A DNA stretch of 64,000 nt. It comes from CAZCEC01 sp964497615 (GTDB lineage Bacteria; Chloroflexota; Anaerolineae; Anaerolineales; UBA6663). The stretch's first letter is position 1. Every line of letters starts with the position of its first letter. The notes under the pieces were generated by a model, which made no database searches, was not told where the DNA came from, and saw nothing but the letters and a program-made list of their open reading frames with translations. Where the stretch lies: the NCBI GenBank assembly GCA_964497615.1, contig CAZCEC010000032.1:1-64000 (forward strand), in the 5' to 3' direction. Shown piece after piece: positions 49,401-57,700 of the stretch. The translations under genes and the position numbers were made by a program.

Positions 49401-49661
49401 CTCGGCGAAAAGGTACGCGTCGCTGGCACACGTCAGACCTGGCGCCGCACCCCTACCACCCGTGGTGATTACCTTTACTTCATGTCCCTGGAGGACCTGG
49501 AAGGAATGCTTGACGTGGTGATTTTTGGCGACGTGTATCGCAGGCACAAACGCGCCTTTGACACCGGTGGCCCATACATTATCGAGGGGACGGTTGAACT
49601 TGATCCCGGCCGCGGCGAGCCTGCCATCCGCGCCGAGCGCGTCTGGCCGCTGCTCTCGTAG
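46452..49661 (+). CDS. dnaE2: Error-prone DNA polymerase III alpha, DnaE2-like
   Basis: About 1,070 residues from GTG 46452; the start is uncertain. PHP domain: FAHLHVHSCYSLLEG with the HxH pair. The palm includes TSSRGSAASSLVAHCLGIT and the catalytic PDIDTDL (the usual form is PDxDxDF), followed by RRDTVIRHVYAQYGEDRVAM. The finger and thumb parts include HLSVHPGGIV and LVKIDLLGIRGL, and the end is an OB fold (GDYLYFMSLEDLEG). This order and length fit DnaE2/ImuC translesion enzymes rather than the longer replicative DnaE. It would copy damaged DNA in the SOS response. The usual partners imuA and imuB are absent here. Confidence 0.82.
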   Translation: MPVCLPSPAAACALPTPFAHLHVHSCYSLLEGVPTPAQLVAAAAADDQRALALTDTNALIGAIEFYDACRASGVRPILGLELTVAPPPGAFDPRPGQLVLLAADLAGWANLCSLSTLAQTRPDRDPARGVSYDDLSAHHAGLLCLTGGHAGLAHRLLASGQPGAASRWLSQLRALFGDRLYVELAPAWPSAGRDSASLNVAVAEAARGHRLPLVAANNVQTLTPDQAALQRTLTSMRTLVPLDRLAPEAAAPPGSHFLDARAMLRQFAAYPEAVGRTIEVAERCRLELPLGVPRYPEVPLPPGETTASALRQRAEAGAARMYGELTPAIRSRLDHELGVIGGQGYAPLFLIMEEIMDFARRTGVPTSSRGSAASSLVAHCLGITSPDPLRLNLYFERFLNPARASPPDIDTDLCSVRRDTVIRHVYAQYGEDRVAMISTIMRFRERSALREVAKAHGFDAAHCKLLADALPHRWWGPPGAARPSTAQDQRDPILAGPFGELAQRFGDARHRLVFEQSMALLGLPRHLSVHPGGIVVAPGPLTDLVPCHLASKGVIITQFDLASIPRLGLVKIDLLGIRGLTVLGDLAPLIAERQPAGDAVGTAAGPLIALESIPGDDAATRDAVRHGRTIGCFQIESPGMRATLKEIGAQTIDDVMVALALYRPGPLTGGLKDSFVRRHNRQEAVAHLHPSLAPLLDDTYGVILYQEQVLRIAHELGGLTLADADLLRRAMSHFDPGQQMVTLQQRFIAGAAERHAVPVDVAERVWELMAAFAGYGFPKAHAASYAQVAWRAAWCKTHFPAQFMAAVLANWGGYYSQSIYLTEARRMGLALRPPHINHAAREFSVVNVNGETRLHMGLNQVRDLTARTIERLMRERPFASLADFLVRADPRPQEAENLVRVGALAGLGTIPALLRELTATAHAPGQMALFGLPPASEPEWSLAEQVAAQEELLGAGVSAHRLELVQDRIEKAGALTTVGAAARLGEKVRVAGTRQTWRRTPTTRGDYLYFMSLEDLEGMLDVVIFGDVYRRHKRAFDTGGPYIIEGTVELDPGRGEPAIRAERVWPLLS

Positions 49662-49741
49662 CCGCTTCCACATCATCTTGTTATCCCGCCCGCGCGGGCG
49701 TAGAATCGCCGCCACCCTGTTTCGCTCAAGGAGATCGCCCG

Positions 49742-50179
49742 ATGGACTCGGCTGCCCTCAAGGCCAAACTCACCGCCGCCTTCGACGCCGCTTTCAACCG
49801 CGGCCAGTACTCGGCCCTCGATGACGTCTGCGCGCCCGACATGACCGATCACAGCATTGCCCGCACCGGCGGGCAGGCCGGCCTGGAAGGCTTCAAGGCC
49901 CGCATCGGCGGCCACCGCGCTGGCTTCTCCAACCTCAAGCTGTCCATTCACAAGGTTATTGTTGAAGGTGACCACGTCGCCATCCGCTGGACGATGAGCG
50001 GCATCCAGGATGGCCCCTGGGCCGGCCGCCCCGCCTCCGGCAAGACCATGCAGATGCAAGGCATGAACCTCGAGCGCCTCGAAAACGGCTACATCGTCGA
50101 GCATTACAGCTTCCCCGACCTCATGACTGCCTTCATGCAGTTGGGCTTCATCCCGCCGCCCGCCCAGCCGCAGAAGTGA
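49742..50179 (+). CDS. SnoaL-like (ester cyclase-type) protein
   Basis: 145 residues in the NTF2 fold. It carries the SnoaL-type pattern: AFDAAFNRGQYSALDDVCAP, HRAGFSNLKLSIHKVIVEGD, VAIRWTMSGIQDG and a late MNLERLENGYIVEHY. Family members are small isomerases or ester cyclases of unknown substrate. Alone between the polymerase and the toxin-antitoxin pair. Confidence 0.75.
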   Translation: MDSAALKAKLTAAFDAAFNRGQYSALDDVCAPDMTDHSIARTGGQAGLEGFKARIGGHRAGFSNLKLSIHKVIVEGDHVAIRWTMSGIQDGPWAGRPASGKTMQMQGMNLERLENGYIVEHYSFPDLMTAFMQLGFIPPPAQPQK

Positions 50180-50254
50180 GTCCTCCGTGGCGGACGCTCT
50201 GCACGAATGGCTGGTCGCAGCCCGCGACCGGGGTAGATGAAATGGCAAGAAGCG

Positions 50255-50260
50255 TATAAT
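50255..50260 (+). promoter_or_regulatory. -10 element of the DUF433 gene
   Basis: A perfect TATAAT 39 bases before the ATG of the DUF433 gene. The -35 region is weak (GGTAGA at 17 bases). Confidence 0.4.
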
Positions 50261-50298
50261 GGGAGCAGGCGATGCGTCAGTAGTGAAGGCGAGGCGGA

Positions 50299-50523
50299 AT
50301 GGACCTAAAGGACATCATCACAATCGAGCCTGGTAAGCGTGGCGGCAAACCCACGATTCGCGGCATGCGCATCACGGTTTACGATGTGCTTGAGTACTTG
50401 GCGTCCGGAATGACCGAAACTCAAATCCTTGATGAGTTTCCGTACCTCACGCATGACGACATCTTGGCCTGCCTGCGCTTTGCGGCGGACCGCGAACGAA
50501 CAACGCTTGCTCACCAGGCGTGA
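50299..50523 (+). CDS. DUF433 antitoxin
   Basis: 74 residues. Typical DUF433 helix-turn-helix: ITIEPGKRGGKPTIRGMRIT, VYDVLEYLASGMTETQILDE, FPYLTHDDILACLRFAAD. Members pair with PIN-like DUF5615 proteins and act as antitoxins. The next gene starts in the stop codon. Confidence 0.85.
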   Translation: MDLKDIITIEPGKRGGKPTIRGMRITVYDVLEYLASGMTETQILDEFPYLTHDDILACLRFAADRERTTLAHQA

Positions 50524-50855
50524 CCGCGCTCCTTCTCGATCAAAACCTCTCGCCGAAACTGGTCCACCGGGTGGCCGACGACTATCCGGGATCCGTTCAC
50601 GTCTCGGAGGTGGGTCTCGCGACCGCTCTTGATCGTGCCGTCTGGGCGTATGCCCTGGCCCATAGTCTGGTATTGGTCACAAAGGACGCGGACTTTGCAG
50701 ACATTGGTCTGCTAGCCAGCGACGGCCCGAAGGTCATATGGATAAGACGCGGCAATTGCTCAGTCGCCGAAGTCGAGCGAATCCTGCGTGAGAATCGCGC
50801 GGCTGTAGATGCCTTCGTTGAAGGGGCGGATGAACGTACGCTGACGCTCTATTGA
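50520..50855 (+). CDS. DUF5615 PIN-like toxin
   Basis: 111 residues from GTG 50520, overlapping the antitoxin stop. LLLDQNLSPKLVHRVAD (acidic Asp), LATALDRAVWAYALAHSLVLV, TKDADFADIGLL (second acidic pair) and WIRRGNCS are the PIN-type features. RNase activity is expected from the fold. Together with DUF433 it forms a compact type II toxin-antitoxin pair. Confidence 0.85.
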   Translation: MTALLLDQNLSPKLVHRVADDYPGSVHVSEVGLATALDRAVWAYALAHSLVLVTKDADFADIGLLASDGPKVIWIRRGNCSVAEVERILRENRAAVDAFVEGADERTLTLY

Positions 50856-50881
50856 CATCCAGACCGGAATACTGCCACTCG

Positions 50882-52009
50882 ATGCCCTCCCTCGCCCCCT
50901 TCAAGCTCGAACGCTACTTCGCCCGTTACGAGTTCCAGGTCCGCTTCCTCCTCTCCGCCTCCGACTGCGAGAGCCTGAGCCAATCCGAGTTGCTGGCCCT
51001 GGCCGATGACGAGGCCCGCGGCCGCTGGGAGCGCCTGCGCCTCAGCTACACCGAATCCCAGGGCGACCCCGCCCTGCGCGCCGCCATCGCCGCCCACTAC
51101 GAGTCGGTGAACCCCGACGATATCTTGGTTGTTGTGCCCGAAGAGGGAATCTACATCGCCATGCGGGCGCTGCTGGAGCCCGGCCAGCACGTCATCGCCA
51201 TGCAGCCCGCTTACCAATCACTCTACGAAGTCGCCCGCGCCCAGGGCTGCGAGGTCACGCCCTGGCCCGTCACCCTGTCCGCCTCGGGCGACGCCTGGCA
51301 GCTTGACCTCGATCAACTCGCCGCCCTCATCCGACCCGAGACGCGCCTGCTCGTCATCAACTTCCCCCACAACCCCACCGGCCTCGTCCCGCCTCGCGCC
51401 CTGCTCGATGCCGTCCTCGACCTCGCCCGCCGCCACGACCTCTACGTCTTCTCCGACGAGATGTACCGCGGCCTTGAGCTTGATCCCGCCGCGCGCTTGC
51501 CCGCTGTCATTGACCTCTACCCCAAGACCATCTCCCTGGCTGGTCTGTCCAAGACCCACGGCTTGCCCGGTCTGCGCCTCGGCTGGCTCGCCACCCGCGC
51601 CCCTGGCGTCATGGACCGCCTCATGGTCTACCACGACTACACCATCATCTGCCACAGCGCCCCCAGCGAGGTTCTGGCCCTCATCGCCGTCCGCGCCACC
51701 GATCAACTGCTGGCCCGCAACCTCGCCCTCATCCGCGCTAACGTTGCGCACGCCGCCCGCTTCTGCGCCCGCCACCCCCAGCGCTTCCGCTGGCTGCCCC
51801 CGCAGGGCGGTTCCATCGCCTTCCCCGCCTATCTCGGTCCCGGCTCCGTGGACGATTGGTGCCAATCCGTCCTTGACCAGCAAGGCGTCATGATCGTCCC
51901 TGCCAGTATTTTCGACTACCCTGGCTCCCACTTCCGCGTGGGCCTTGGCCGCGCCAACTTCCCCGAGGCCGTTGCGCAGGTCGAAACCCACCTCGCCAAC
52001 ACCAAGTAA
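50882..52009 (+). CDS. Class I/II aminotransferase
   Basis: 375 residues from ATG 50882. PLP-enzyme hallmarks: YTESQGDPALRAAIAAHY, VINFPHNPTG, DEMYRGLELD and SLAGLSKTHGLPGLRLGW with the PLP lysine in SKTHG. The final HFRVGLGRANFPEAV holds the carboxylate-binding Arg. The amino acid substrate cannot be read from the sequence. A strong terminator follows. Confidence 0.85.
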   Translation: MPSLAPFKLERYFARYEFQVRFLLSASDCESLSQSELLALADDEARGRWERLRLSYTESQGDPALRAAIAAHYESVNPDDILVVVPEEGIYIAMRALLEPGQHVIAMQPAYQSLYEVARAQGCEVTPWPVTLSASGDAWQLDLDQLAALIRPETRLLVINFPHNPTGLVPPRALLDAVLDLARRHDLYVFSDEMYRGLELDPAARLPAVIDLYPKTISLAGLSKTHGLPGLRLGWLATRAPGVMDRLMVYHDYTIICHSAPSEVLALIAVRATDQLLARNLALIRANVAHAARFCARHPQRFRWLPPQGGSIAFPAYLGPGSVDDWCQSVLDQQGVMIVPASIFDYPGSHFRVGLGRANFPEAVAQVETHLANTK

Positions 52010-52011
52010 AA

Positions 52012-52050
52012 CCCCCATCCCTGGGCGCTCGAAGAGCGCCGGGATGGGGG
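52012..52050 (+). terminator. Terminator of the aminotransferase gene
   Basis: Stem CCCCCATCCC/GGGATGGGGG, one bulged T, then GGCGCTC/GAGCGCC with loop GAA; about 17 pairs, directly after the stop. The rest of the gap to 52232 (182 bases) holds no gene I can support. Confidence 0.75.
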
Positions 52051-52232
52051 CAGGGGGATGGGTCTTTCGGCACGTTCCTCGGTGCCTATAGCAATGCTCA
52101 CTGTGACTTACGCCTCGTAGCGCGGGTGCTCTGCGAAGCGCCCCCGCATGGGGGTCATGCCCCGCGACGGCGGCCGTCTTTGCCGCCGAACCCGGCTGGG
52201 CCTGGACGGCGTAACGTATTTGGGAACTCGCT

Positions 52233-52739
52233 CTAGCTATCCGGCGCTGGTTGGGGCAGCGCCTCAAACGTATGCTCCGCCATCGGCTCCGGCGCCCGCA
52301 TCCCCTCCACCGGCGTTGCGCAATACGGGCACAGGTTCCACGGCAAATCCATCAACTTGCCGCACCGGGCGCAGTTCTTTTTCAGCCGCGTGTAGCAGTT
52401 CGGGCACACGATCCAGTCTTCCTGCGCGTGCCGCCCGCAGCCGGGGCACACCCGTTTGTCTTCGATCTCTTGCAGCAGCGCCTCTTCTTCCAGGCTCTGC
52501 TCATACGTCTCTGCCAGGGTGCGCGGCGGCCGCAGGATGAGGTACACCACCAGCCCCGGCACGGTCAGCACCGCCACCACCAGCGCCGCCAGCATCTGCG
52601 CGAAGATATCGCGGCTGCGCGAGCGCATGTCGCGAAAGGTCCAGATCACCAGGCTCAGCCACAAGGCGCTCAGGAACGCGCCAAAAAAGGCCGCGAGCAC
52701 CAGGATGAACTCAGACAGGGACTCCAGATTGACCGTCAT
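52233..52739 (-). CDS. Membrane protein with double zinc ribbon
   Basis: 168 residues. Two membrane spans (LAAFFGAFLSALWLSLVIW and MLAALVVAVLTVPGLVVYL) near the N-terminus. Then a helix and two zinc ribbons: CPGCGRHAQEDWIVCPNC and CARCGKLMDLPWNLCPYC. The ribbons face the cytoplasm. Role unknown; zinc-ribbon membrane proteins of this form are frequent in Chloroflexota. Confidence 0.75.
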   Translation of the reverse strand: MTVNLESLSEFILVLAAFFGAFLSALWLSLVIWTFRDMRSRSRDIFAQMLAALVVAVLTVPGLVVYLILRPPRTLAETYEQSLEEEALLQEIEDKRVCPGCGRHAQEDWIVCPNCYTRLKKNCARCGKLMDLPWNLCPYCATPVEGMRAPEPMAEHTFEALPQPAPDS

Positions 52740-52813
52740 AGGGATCCAAACCGATTATAAACCAACTTCCCATTTTGCCCCGACATGCGCTACACTTCGG
52801 CCTGGAGGCTCCT

Positions 52814-53539
52814 GTGACTGACGACCTCGCGCCCCCCGCCACTGGTTACTACCCGCGCATTACGGACCTGCCGTCCACCGACCGTCCCCGCGAGCGCCTC
52901 GCCGCCGCCGGCCCGGCCGCACTCAACACGAATGAGCTGCTCGCCATCTTGCTGCGCGTCGGCATCGCGGGGGAGAACGCGGTGCGTATGGCCGACCGGC
53001 TGTTGGCTGAGGTCGGCGGCTTGCCCGGTCTGCACCGGGCAACGTACGGTGAGTTGTGCCGGCTGAAGGGCATCGGCGAGGCGAAGGCCGCCCAGCTCAT
53101 GGCCGCCATCGAGCTTGGCAGCCGCATCGCCCGGAGCACACCTGACGAGAAGCCCATCATCACCTCCCCTGCCGACGCCGCCAACCTCCTGATGTACGAT
53201 CTGGCTGCGCTCGACCAGGAGTACCTCTACGTCATCTTGCTCGACACCCGCAACCGCGTCCTCGCCAAGCCCATTGAGGTCTATCACGGCTCCCTCAACA
53301 CCTCCCTCATCCGCGTGGGCGAAGTCTTTCGCGACGCTGTCCGCGTCAACGCCGCCGGCATCATCATCGCCCACAACCATCCCTCCGGCGATCCCTCGCC
53401 CAGCCCGGAAGATGTGGCCGTGACCCGCGCCCTGGTGGAGGCCGGCAAGCTCCTCGACATTGATGTGCTCGATCACCTCGTCATCGGCCGCCATCGTTTC
53501 GTCTCGCTCAAGGAGCGTGGCCTGGGGTTCAGCGCATGA
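52814..53539 (+). CDS. radC: RadC family JAMM-fold protein
   Basis: 241 residues from GTG 52814 with GGAGG upstream. An N-terminal helix-hairpin-helix (LKGIGEAKAAQLMAAIELG) is followed by the MPN/JAMM domain with the metal-binding AHNHPSGDPSPSPED. RadC proteins are found near DNA repair genes, but the activity is not established in most cases. The next gene starts with an ATGA overlap. Confidence 0.88.
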   Translation: MTDDLAPPATGYYPRITDLPSTDRPRERLAAAGPAALNTNELLAILLRVGIAGENAVRMADRLLAEVGGLPGLHRATYGELCRLKGIGEAKAAQLMAAIELGSRIARSTPDEKPIITSPADAANLLMYDLAALDQEYLYVILLDTRNRVLAKPIEVYHGSLNTSLIRVGEVFRDAVRVNAAGIIIAHNHPSGDPSPSPEDVAVTRALVEAGKLLDIDVLDHLVIGRHRFVSLKERGLGFSA

Positions 53540-54747
53540 GCCTTGGCGGCCCGCCCGAGCGGCAGATCCTCCTCCTCCCGGCCCGCACCGCCGCGGAGGC
53601 CTCGGCCTGGGGCAGCGTCTGCGCCGATTACGCCGCCGCCTTCGAGACCGTCCATCTCGCCCGCGACCCGGAGACCGTGGACTGGCGCGGCTATCAGCAT
53701 GTCACTATCGTGCGTCCTGCCTTCTGGCCCGCCGACCTGCCCGTATTCATCAAGCAGGCCAATCCCGACATCGTCATCGACCGCCTTCAGATCGACACGC
53801 CCGAGGCCTTGCAGTTGGCCCTCAGCGTCCGCATCTACTTCGGCTGGCGCTACGGCCCCCAGGACGAGTTCGACTGGGCGCGGCTGTGGCCGCCGGCGCG
53901 TTCGCTCATCGGCCTGCACGGCCGCAGCAACGGCGAAATGCAGCCCGCCGATTTCACCGTCGTCCGCGCTGCCCGCATCGAGGCTGTCAAGATCACCTCC
54001 CACGCCACCCTCGACACCGTGCGCCAACTGCGCGCCATCAACCCCGACATGTTCATCCTCATTCGCCCCATGGTCGCCTTCAGCTCCGACGGTGCGGCGC
54101 GGCGTGTCACGCCGCAGGAGTTCTACGACTGGACCGTCGCCGATCTCGACCGCTTGGTCAACAACGATCCCAGCCTGCGCTATATTGAAATCCACAACGA
54201 GCCCAACATCACCATCGAAGGGCTGGGCGCCGCCTGGAACAACGGCCTTGAATTTGGCGCGTGGTTTTTGGATGTCCTCAACCGCTATCGCCGCCGCTAC
54301 CCCTCGCTCCAGTTTGGCTTTCCGGGCCTCTCGCCCGGTCCCACTCTGGCCGGTGTCCGCCAGAACTCCGACACCTTCCTAGACCAGGCCGCCTACGCCG
54401 CGCAGTCGGCGGACTGGGTCGGTCTGCATGCCTATTGGGTCAACGAGCGTGAGTTGTCCGATCAGTCGCTGGGCCTGTCCTTCGCCGCCTATCGCCAGCG
54501 CTTTCCCGAGAAGCTGCTGTTCGTAACCGAGTTCGGCAACCCTGCCCAGTCCAAGGCCACCGTCGCCGATCAATATGGCCGTTACTACGCGCTCCTCCGC
54601 AAAGTGCCGGGCGTGGCCGCCGCCTTTGCCTACGTTTCATCCACCTCCGACTCCGTCGAGTCGCCCCGCTGGGCCTGGCGCGACGAGGCCGGCAAGGACG
54701 TTGGCATCGCTGGCGAGATCGGCCGCCGCCGCTACCTCCGCGAGTAA
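53536..54747 (+). CDS. Glycoside hydrolase-like protein (clan A-type)
   Basis: 403 residues. The last 270 residues are a TIM barrel: YIEIHNEPNITIEGLGAAWN (acid/base Glu in HNEPN) and LLFVTEFGNPAQSK (nucleophile Glu in TEF), as in clan GH-A. The first 130 residues have an unrelated alpha/beta look (ARTAAEASAWGSVCADYAAA). Cytoplasmic by signal (no signal peptide). It is a paralogue of the C-terminal part of the next gene, so a duplication has occurred. Substrate unknown. Confidence 0.7.
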   Translation: MSLGGPPERQILLLPARTAAEASAWGSVCADYAAAFETVHLARDPETVDWRGYQHVTIVRPAFWPADLPVFIKQANPDIVIDRLQIDTPEALQLALSVRIYFGWRYGPQDEFDWARLWPPARSLIGLHGRSNGEMQPADFTVVRAARIEAVKITSHATLDTVRQLRAINPDMFILIRPMVAFSSDGAARRVTPQEFYDWTVADLDRLVNNDPSLRYIEIHNEPNITIEGLGAAWNNGLEFGAWFLDVLNRYRRRYPSLQFGFPGLSPGPTLAGVRQNSDTFLDQAAYAAQSADWVGLHAYWVNERELSDQSLGLSFAAYRQRFPEKLLFVTEFGNPAQSKATVADQYGRYYALLRKVPGVAAAFAYVSSTSDSVESPRWAWRDEAGKDVGIAGEIGRRRYLRE

Positions 54748-54749
54748 CC

Positions 54750-56426
54750 ATGCCCGACTACCAGATTATGCTATTGCCCCGGGCCGACTATTTCGCCTGG
54801 GTCGAGGCCGCCAAGCCCTATGCCGCCCGCTTCGGTGTCAGCCTCACCGCCGACCCGGATTCGGCCGGCCGCTTCATGACGCCCCTGCAAACCATCACCA
54901 TTGCGGCCGCGCCCAATGCCTATCCCCAGCAAGGCGACATCCGCGCCTGGTTTCAGCGCTTCTACCCGCGCCTGCGGCTGGATGTGATTCCCTGCGACAC
55001 CCCGGCCGCCCTGCGCGCCGCCCTCCGGGCCCGCCTGGATGCCAACACGCGTTTTCTCGGCCCGGCCGGCGGCATCCGCCTCCGCTGGCCTACCGACTTT
55101 GGCCGCATCGAGCAGCCGTTCGGCGTTCACCCCGAGCTCTACCGGCGCTGGGGCCTGCCGGGTCACGAAGGCCTCGATATCTATGCCCCGGCCAACTCGC
55201 CCATCTACGCCTGTGCGGATGGCACGGTCAGCCGGGTGGACAATTACAACGGCGACCCCAACACCATGCCCTATGGCCACAGCATCCGCCTCAAGCATCC
55301 CGGCGGTTACGAGACCATCTATGCGCACCTCCTCCAAACCCTGGTCGCTGTGGGCCAGCCGGTGCGCGCGGGCGAGGCGATTGGCCGGGCCGGCGCCACC
55401 GGCAACACCGGCGGCAACTATCTCCACCTGACTCTCAAGCTGGACGGCGCCACAGCGGCTGGCCTCACCTCTTTCCCCCGCGATATTCTCGACCCAACCC
55501 CCTACCTCGAGTGGCCGGCGGGTGTCGTCTCCGTCCCCGCCACAGCCAGCCCCAATTGGCCCGCGGGCTTTTGCCTGGCCGGTGTGCACGGCCGCGCCGA
55601 TGGCCGCCTCCAGGAGGCCGACCACGGCCCCATTCAGCAGGCCCGCCTGGAGGCCGTCAAGCTCCTTACCTCCGCCGCGCCCGAAGACGTGGACCGGCTC
55701 CGCGCCGACAACCCGCGCGTCTTCATCCTGATGCGCCTCTTTGCGTCCTTTGATGGCCGTGTCGTCACCCCCGCCGAGTTCGCGGGCTGGATGCAGACGG
55801 AACTGCCGCCCTTCTACAATCGCGGTGTGCGCTACTTCGAAGTCCACAATGAGCCTAACCTGCGCCCGGAGGGCTGGACCCAAAGTTGGGATGACGGGGC
55901 CGAGTTTGGCGCCTGGTTCATGGATGTGCGCGACCGCCTCAAGCAGTCCTTCCCCGACGGCTTGTTTGGCTATCCCGGCCTGTCGCCCGGCGGCGACATC
56001 CCCGGTCTCCGCCAGAATGCCCTCGATTTCCTCACCGCCTCCGACGCTGCTGCGCGCGCCGCCGATTGGGTGGGCCTGCACTGCTATTGGATTTCAGGGC
56101 AAGAGATGAATTCAGCCGCGGGCGGTCTGGGCTACCTGGAATATCGCCGCCGCTTCCCGGACAAGTTGCTCTTCATTACCGAGTTTAGCAACCCGGAGCC
56201 TGCTACGCCCAAGCAAACCAAGGGCGAGCAGTATGCGCGCTACTACCAGCACCTGCGCTCCATACCCGGCCTCGGCGCCGCCTTCTCGTTTGTCCTCTCG
56301 GCGTCTTCGGGCTTCGACTCAGAAACCTGGCGGCTGGAAGACGGCAGCGTCACCCCCATCCCCGCGCTAGTTGGCGCCCGCCGCGATACCGTCAGCCCGC
56401 CGCCGCCGCCACCCCCGCCCAATTAG
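54750..56426 (+). CDS. M23-like domain fused to glycoside hydrolase-like domain
   Basis: 558 residues. A first domain (1-110), then an M23 (LytM) fold: GHEGLDIYAPANSPIYACAD (zinc ligands His and Asp), YGHSIRLKHPGGYETIYAHL, GNTGGNYLHLTLKL. The usual HxH of the last motif is YxH here, so one catalytic His is replaced by Tyr, while the zinc ligand stays. From about 275 there is the same barrel as in the previous gene: VRYFEVHNEPNLRPEGW and LLFITEFSNPEP. A Pro-rich tail ends the protein. Possible role in wall or glycan turnover, but activity of the M23 domain is doubtful. No signal peptide. Confidence 0.75.
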   Translation: MPDYQIMLLPRADYFAWVEAAKPYAARFGVSLTADPDSAGRFMTPLQTITIAAAPNAYPQQGDIRAWFQRFYPRLRLDVIPCDTPAALRAALRARLDANTRFLGPAGGIRLRWPTDFGRIEQPFGVHPELYRRWGLPGHEGLDIYAPANSPIYACADGTVSRVDNYNGDPNTMPYGHSIRLKHPGGYETIYAHLLQTLVAVGQPVRAGEAIGRAGATGNTGGNYLHLTLKLDGATAAGLTSFPRDILDPTPYLEWPAGVVSVPATASPNWPAGFCLAGVHGRADGRLQEADHGPIQQARLEAVKLLTSAAPEDVDRLRADNPRVFILMRLFASFDGRVVTPAEFAGWMQTELPPFYNRGVRYFEVHNEPNLRPEGWTQSWDDGAEFGAWFMDVRDRLKQSFPDGLFGYPGLSPGGDIPGLRQNALDFLTASDAAARAADWVGLHCYWISGQEMNSAAGGLGYLEYRRRFPDKLLFITEFSNPEPATPKQTKGEQYARYYQHLRSIPGLGAAFSFVLSASSGFDSETWRLEDGSVTPIPALVGARRDTVSPPPPPPPPN

Positions 56427-56431
56427 TCACC

Positions 56432-57700
56432 CTACTCGGTCGCCAGCAACTGAATATCCGTCACCATGCCGTTAAAGCTGTGGCCCTCGCCGTAAATGGT
56501 GATGGACCGGATGCGGGCGGCCGGCGTGCCGGAGGCGGCGAACACCTCCAGCAGGTTCGGCGTGTTGTGAACCTGCCACTTGGCCTGCGGCCACTGCAAG
56601 TGCTCGAACCGCACCGCGCATGTCGCGCAATAGGTCAGCCCGCGCACTGGATTGGAGTCAAAGAAGTAGTAGAAGCCCTGCAGCCACTCGCCCTGCCCGC
56701 CGCCCACGTCGGTGTATTCAATCCGCACCATCAAGGGGCACTCGGTGCCGAATACGCCGCAGTTGGGCACGTCCTGCTGTGTGATGAACACGTCCAGGTT
56801 CAGCCGCAGCGACGAATAGCCCTGCACATCCCGGTCAATCTGCTGCGTGATGCCGGCCCGCCCCCAGTTCAGGTTCGTGCCCACCCGGCTGATCTGCACC
56901 ACGCGCCGCCCGCCAATGGTCACCACTTCCACCGTGCCCGGCGTCTCTTCCGGCACGGCCGGCTGCGCGATGTTGCGCACCCACTCGCCGTTCAGCGGGT
57001 CCGCAAAGTCGCCGTTCGCGATCCAGTTCTGCTCGCCGATGAGCGGGCCGCTGGGCGGCAGCCCCGGCGCCACCACACTGCGTTCATCCGCCTGGAGCAC
57101 CAACCTGCCGTTGTAGGCCGAGACGGTCGCTAAACCGTCGCGCACCGTCACCATGGTCTGTGTGCGCGTGGCCTCCAGCGAGACGTTGCTGCCGGGTTCA
57201 TCGACGACGGTCACCGTCCCCGGCTCGGACCGAATCTCGATCCGCACCTCGCGGTCCAGGTCCACGCCCATCGTCGCCCGCACCCGGCCGCTGGTGATGT
57301 ACAGCACGATCTGGTGCGGACCGGCGCCGCTCCGATAGCGCGGGCTGTCGGCCTGCACGATCTCGATCTCCGTGTTGCCGAACATCCGCACGGTCGCCAG
57401 CACCTGCTGGCCATCGGGGGAGGTAAAGGTCAGGCTGGCCTGGCCCACGGCGTCGGTCGCCACCCGTGATCCAGCCGGGAACGAAGCCAGGTTGACCTCG
57501 GCTGTCGTTCGCCCCGGCTGTGTCACCAGCACCGTGCCGCTGCCCACCATGCCGATGCTCTGCGCGCGCGTCGCATTGCGCAGCCACCACCGGCCGCCAA
57601 TCAGCGTCCCGGCGATGATCGACACCAGCACCAGGAAGGCGCTCAGCAGCACCGTCCAGGCGGTGCGCTCTGGATTCTCCGCTGCGGCCGATCTCACCAT
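56432..57700 (-). CDS. Membrane-anchored FecR-like protein
   Basis: 422 residues. One N-terminal membrane span (TVLLSAFLVLVSIIAGTLI), then a FecR-type beta domain (TVLVTQPGRTTAEVNLASFP, VRIEIRSEPGTVTVVDEPG, VRDGLATVSAYNGRLVLQAD) and a C-terminal jelly-roll-like part (NWIANGDFADPLNGEWVRN). FecR domains sense or bind envelope components; no sigma factor is adjacent. It is convergent with the M23-like gene and overlaps the acylphosphatase by seven bases. Confidence 0.75.
   Translation of the reverse strand: MVRSAAAENPERTAWTVLLSAFLVLVSIIAGTLIGGRWWLRNATRAQSIGMVGSGTVLVTQPGRTTAEVNLASFPAGSRVATDAVGQASLTFTSPDGQQVLATVRMFGNTEIEIVQADSPRYRSGAGPHQIVLYITSGRVRATMGVDLDREVRIEIRSEPGTVTVVDEPGSNVSLEATRTQTMVTVRDGLATVSAYNGRLVLQADERSVVAPGLPPSGPLIGEQNWIANGDFADPLNGEWVRNIAQPAVPEETPGTVEVVTIGGRRVVQISRVGTNLNWGRAGITQQIDRDVQGYSSLRLNLDVFITQQDVPNCGVFGTECPLMVRIEYTDVGGGQGEWLQGFYYFFDSNPVRGLTYCATCAVRFEHLQWPQAKWQVHNTPNLLEVFAASGTPAARIRSITIYGEGHSFNGMVTDIQLLATE

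Noticed and set aside
46413..49715. A 1,100-codon open frame antisense to the DnaE2-like gene
   Set aside because: In GC-rich coding DNA the opposite strand often stays open. The translation has no family motif, is Gly/Ala/Glu-rich, and the plus strand carries the full polymerase.
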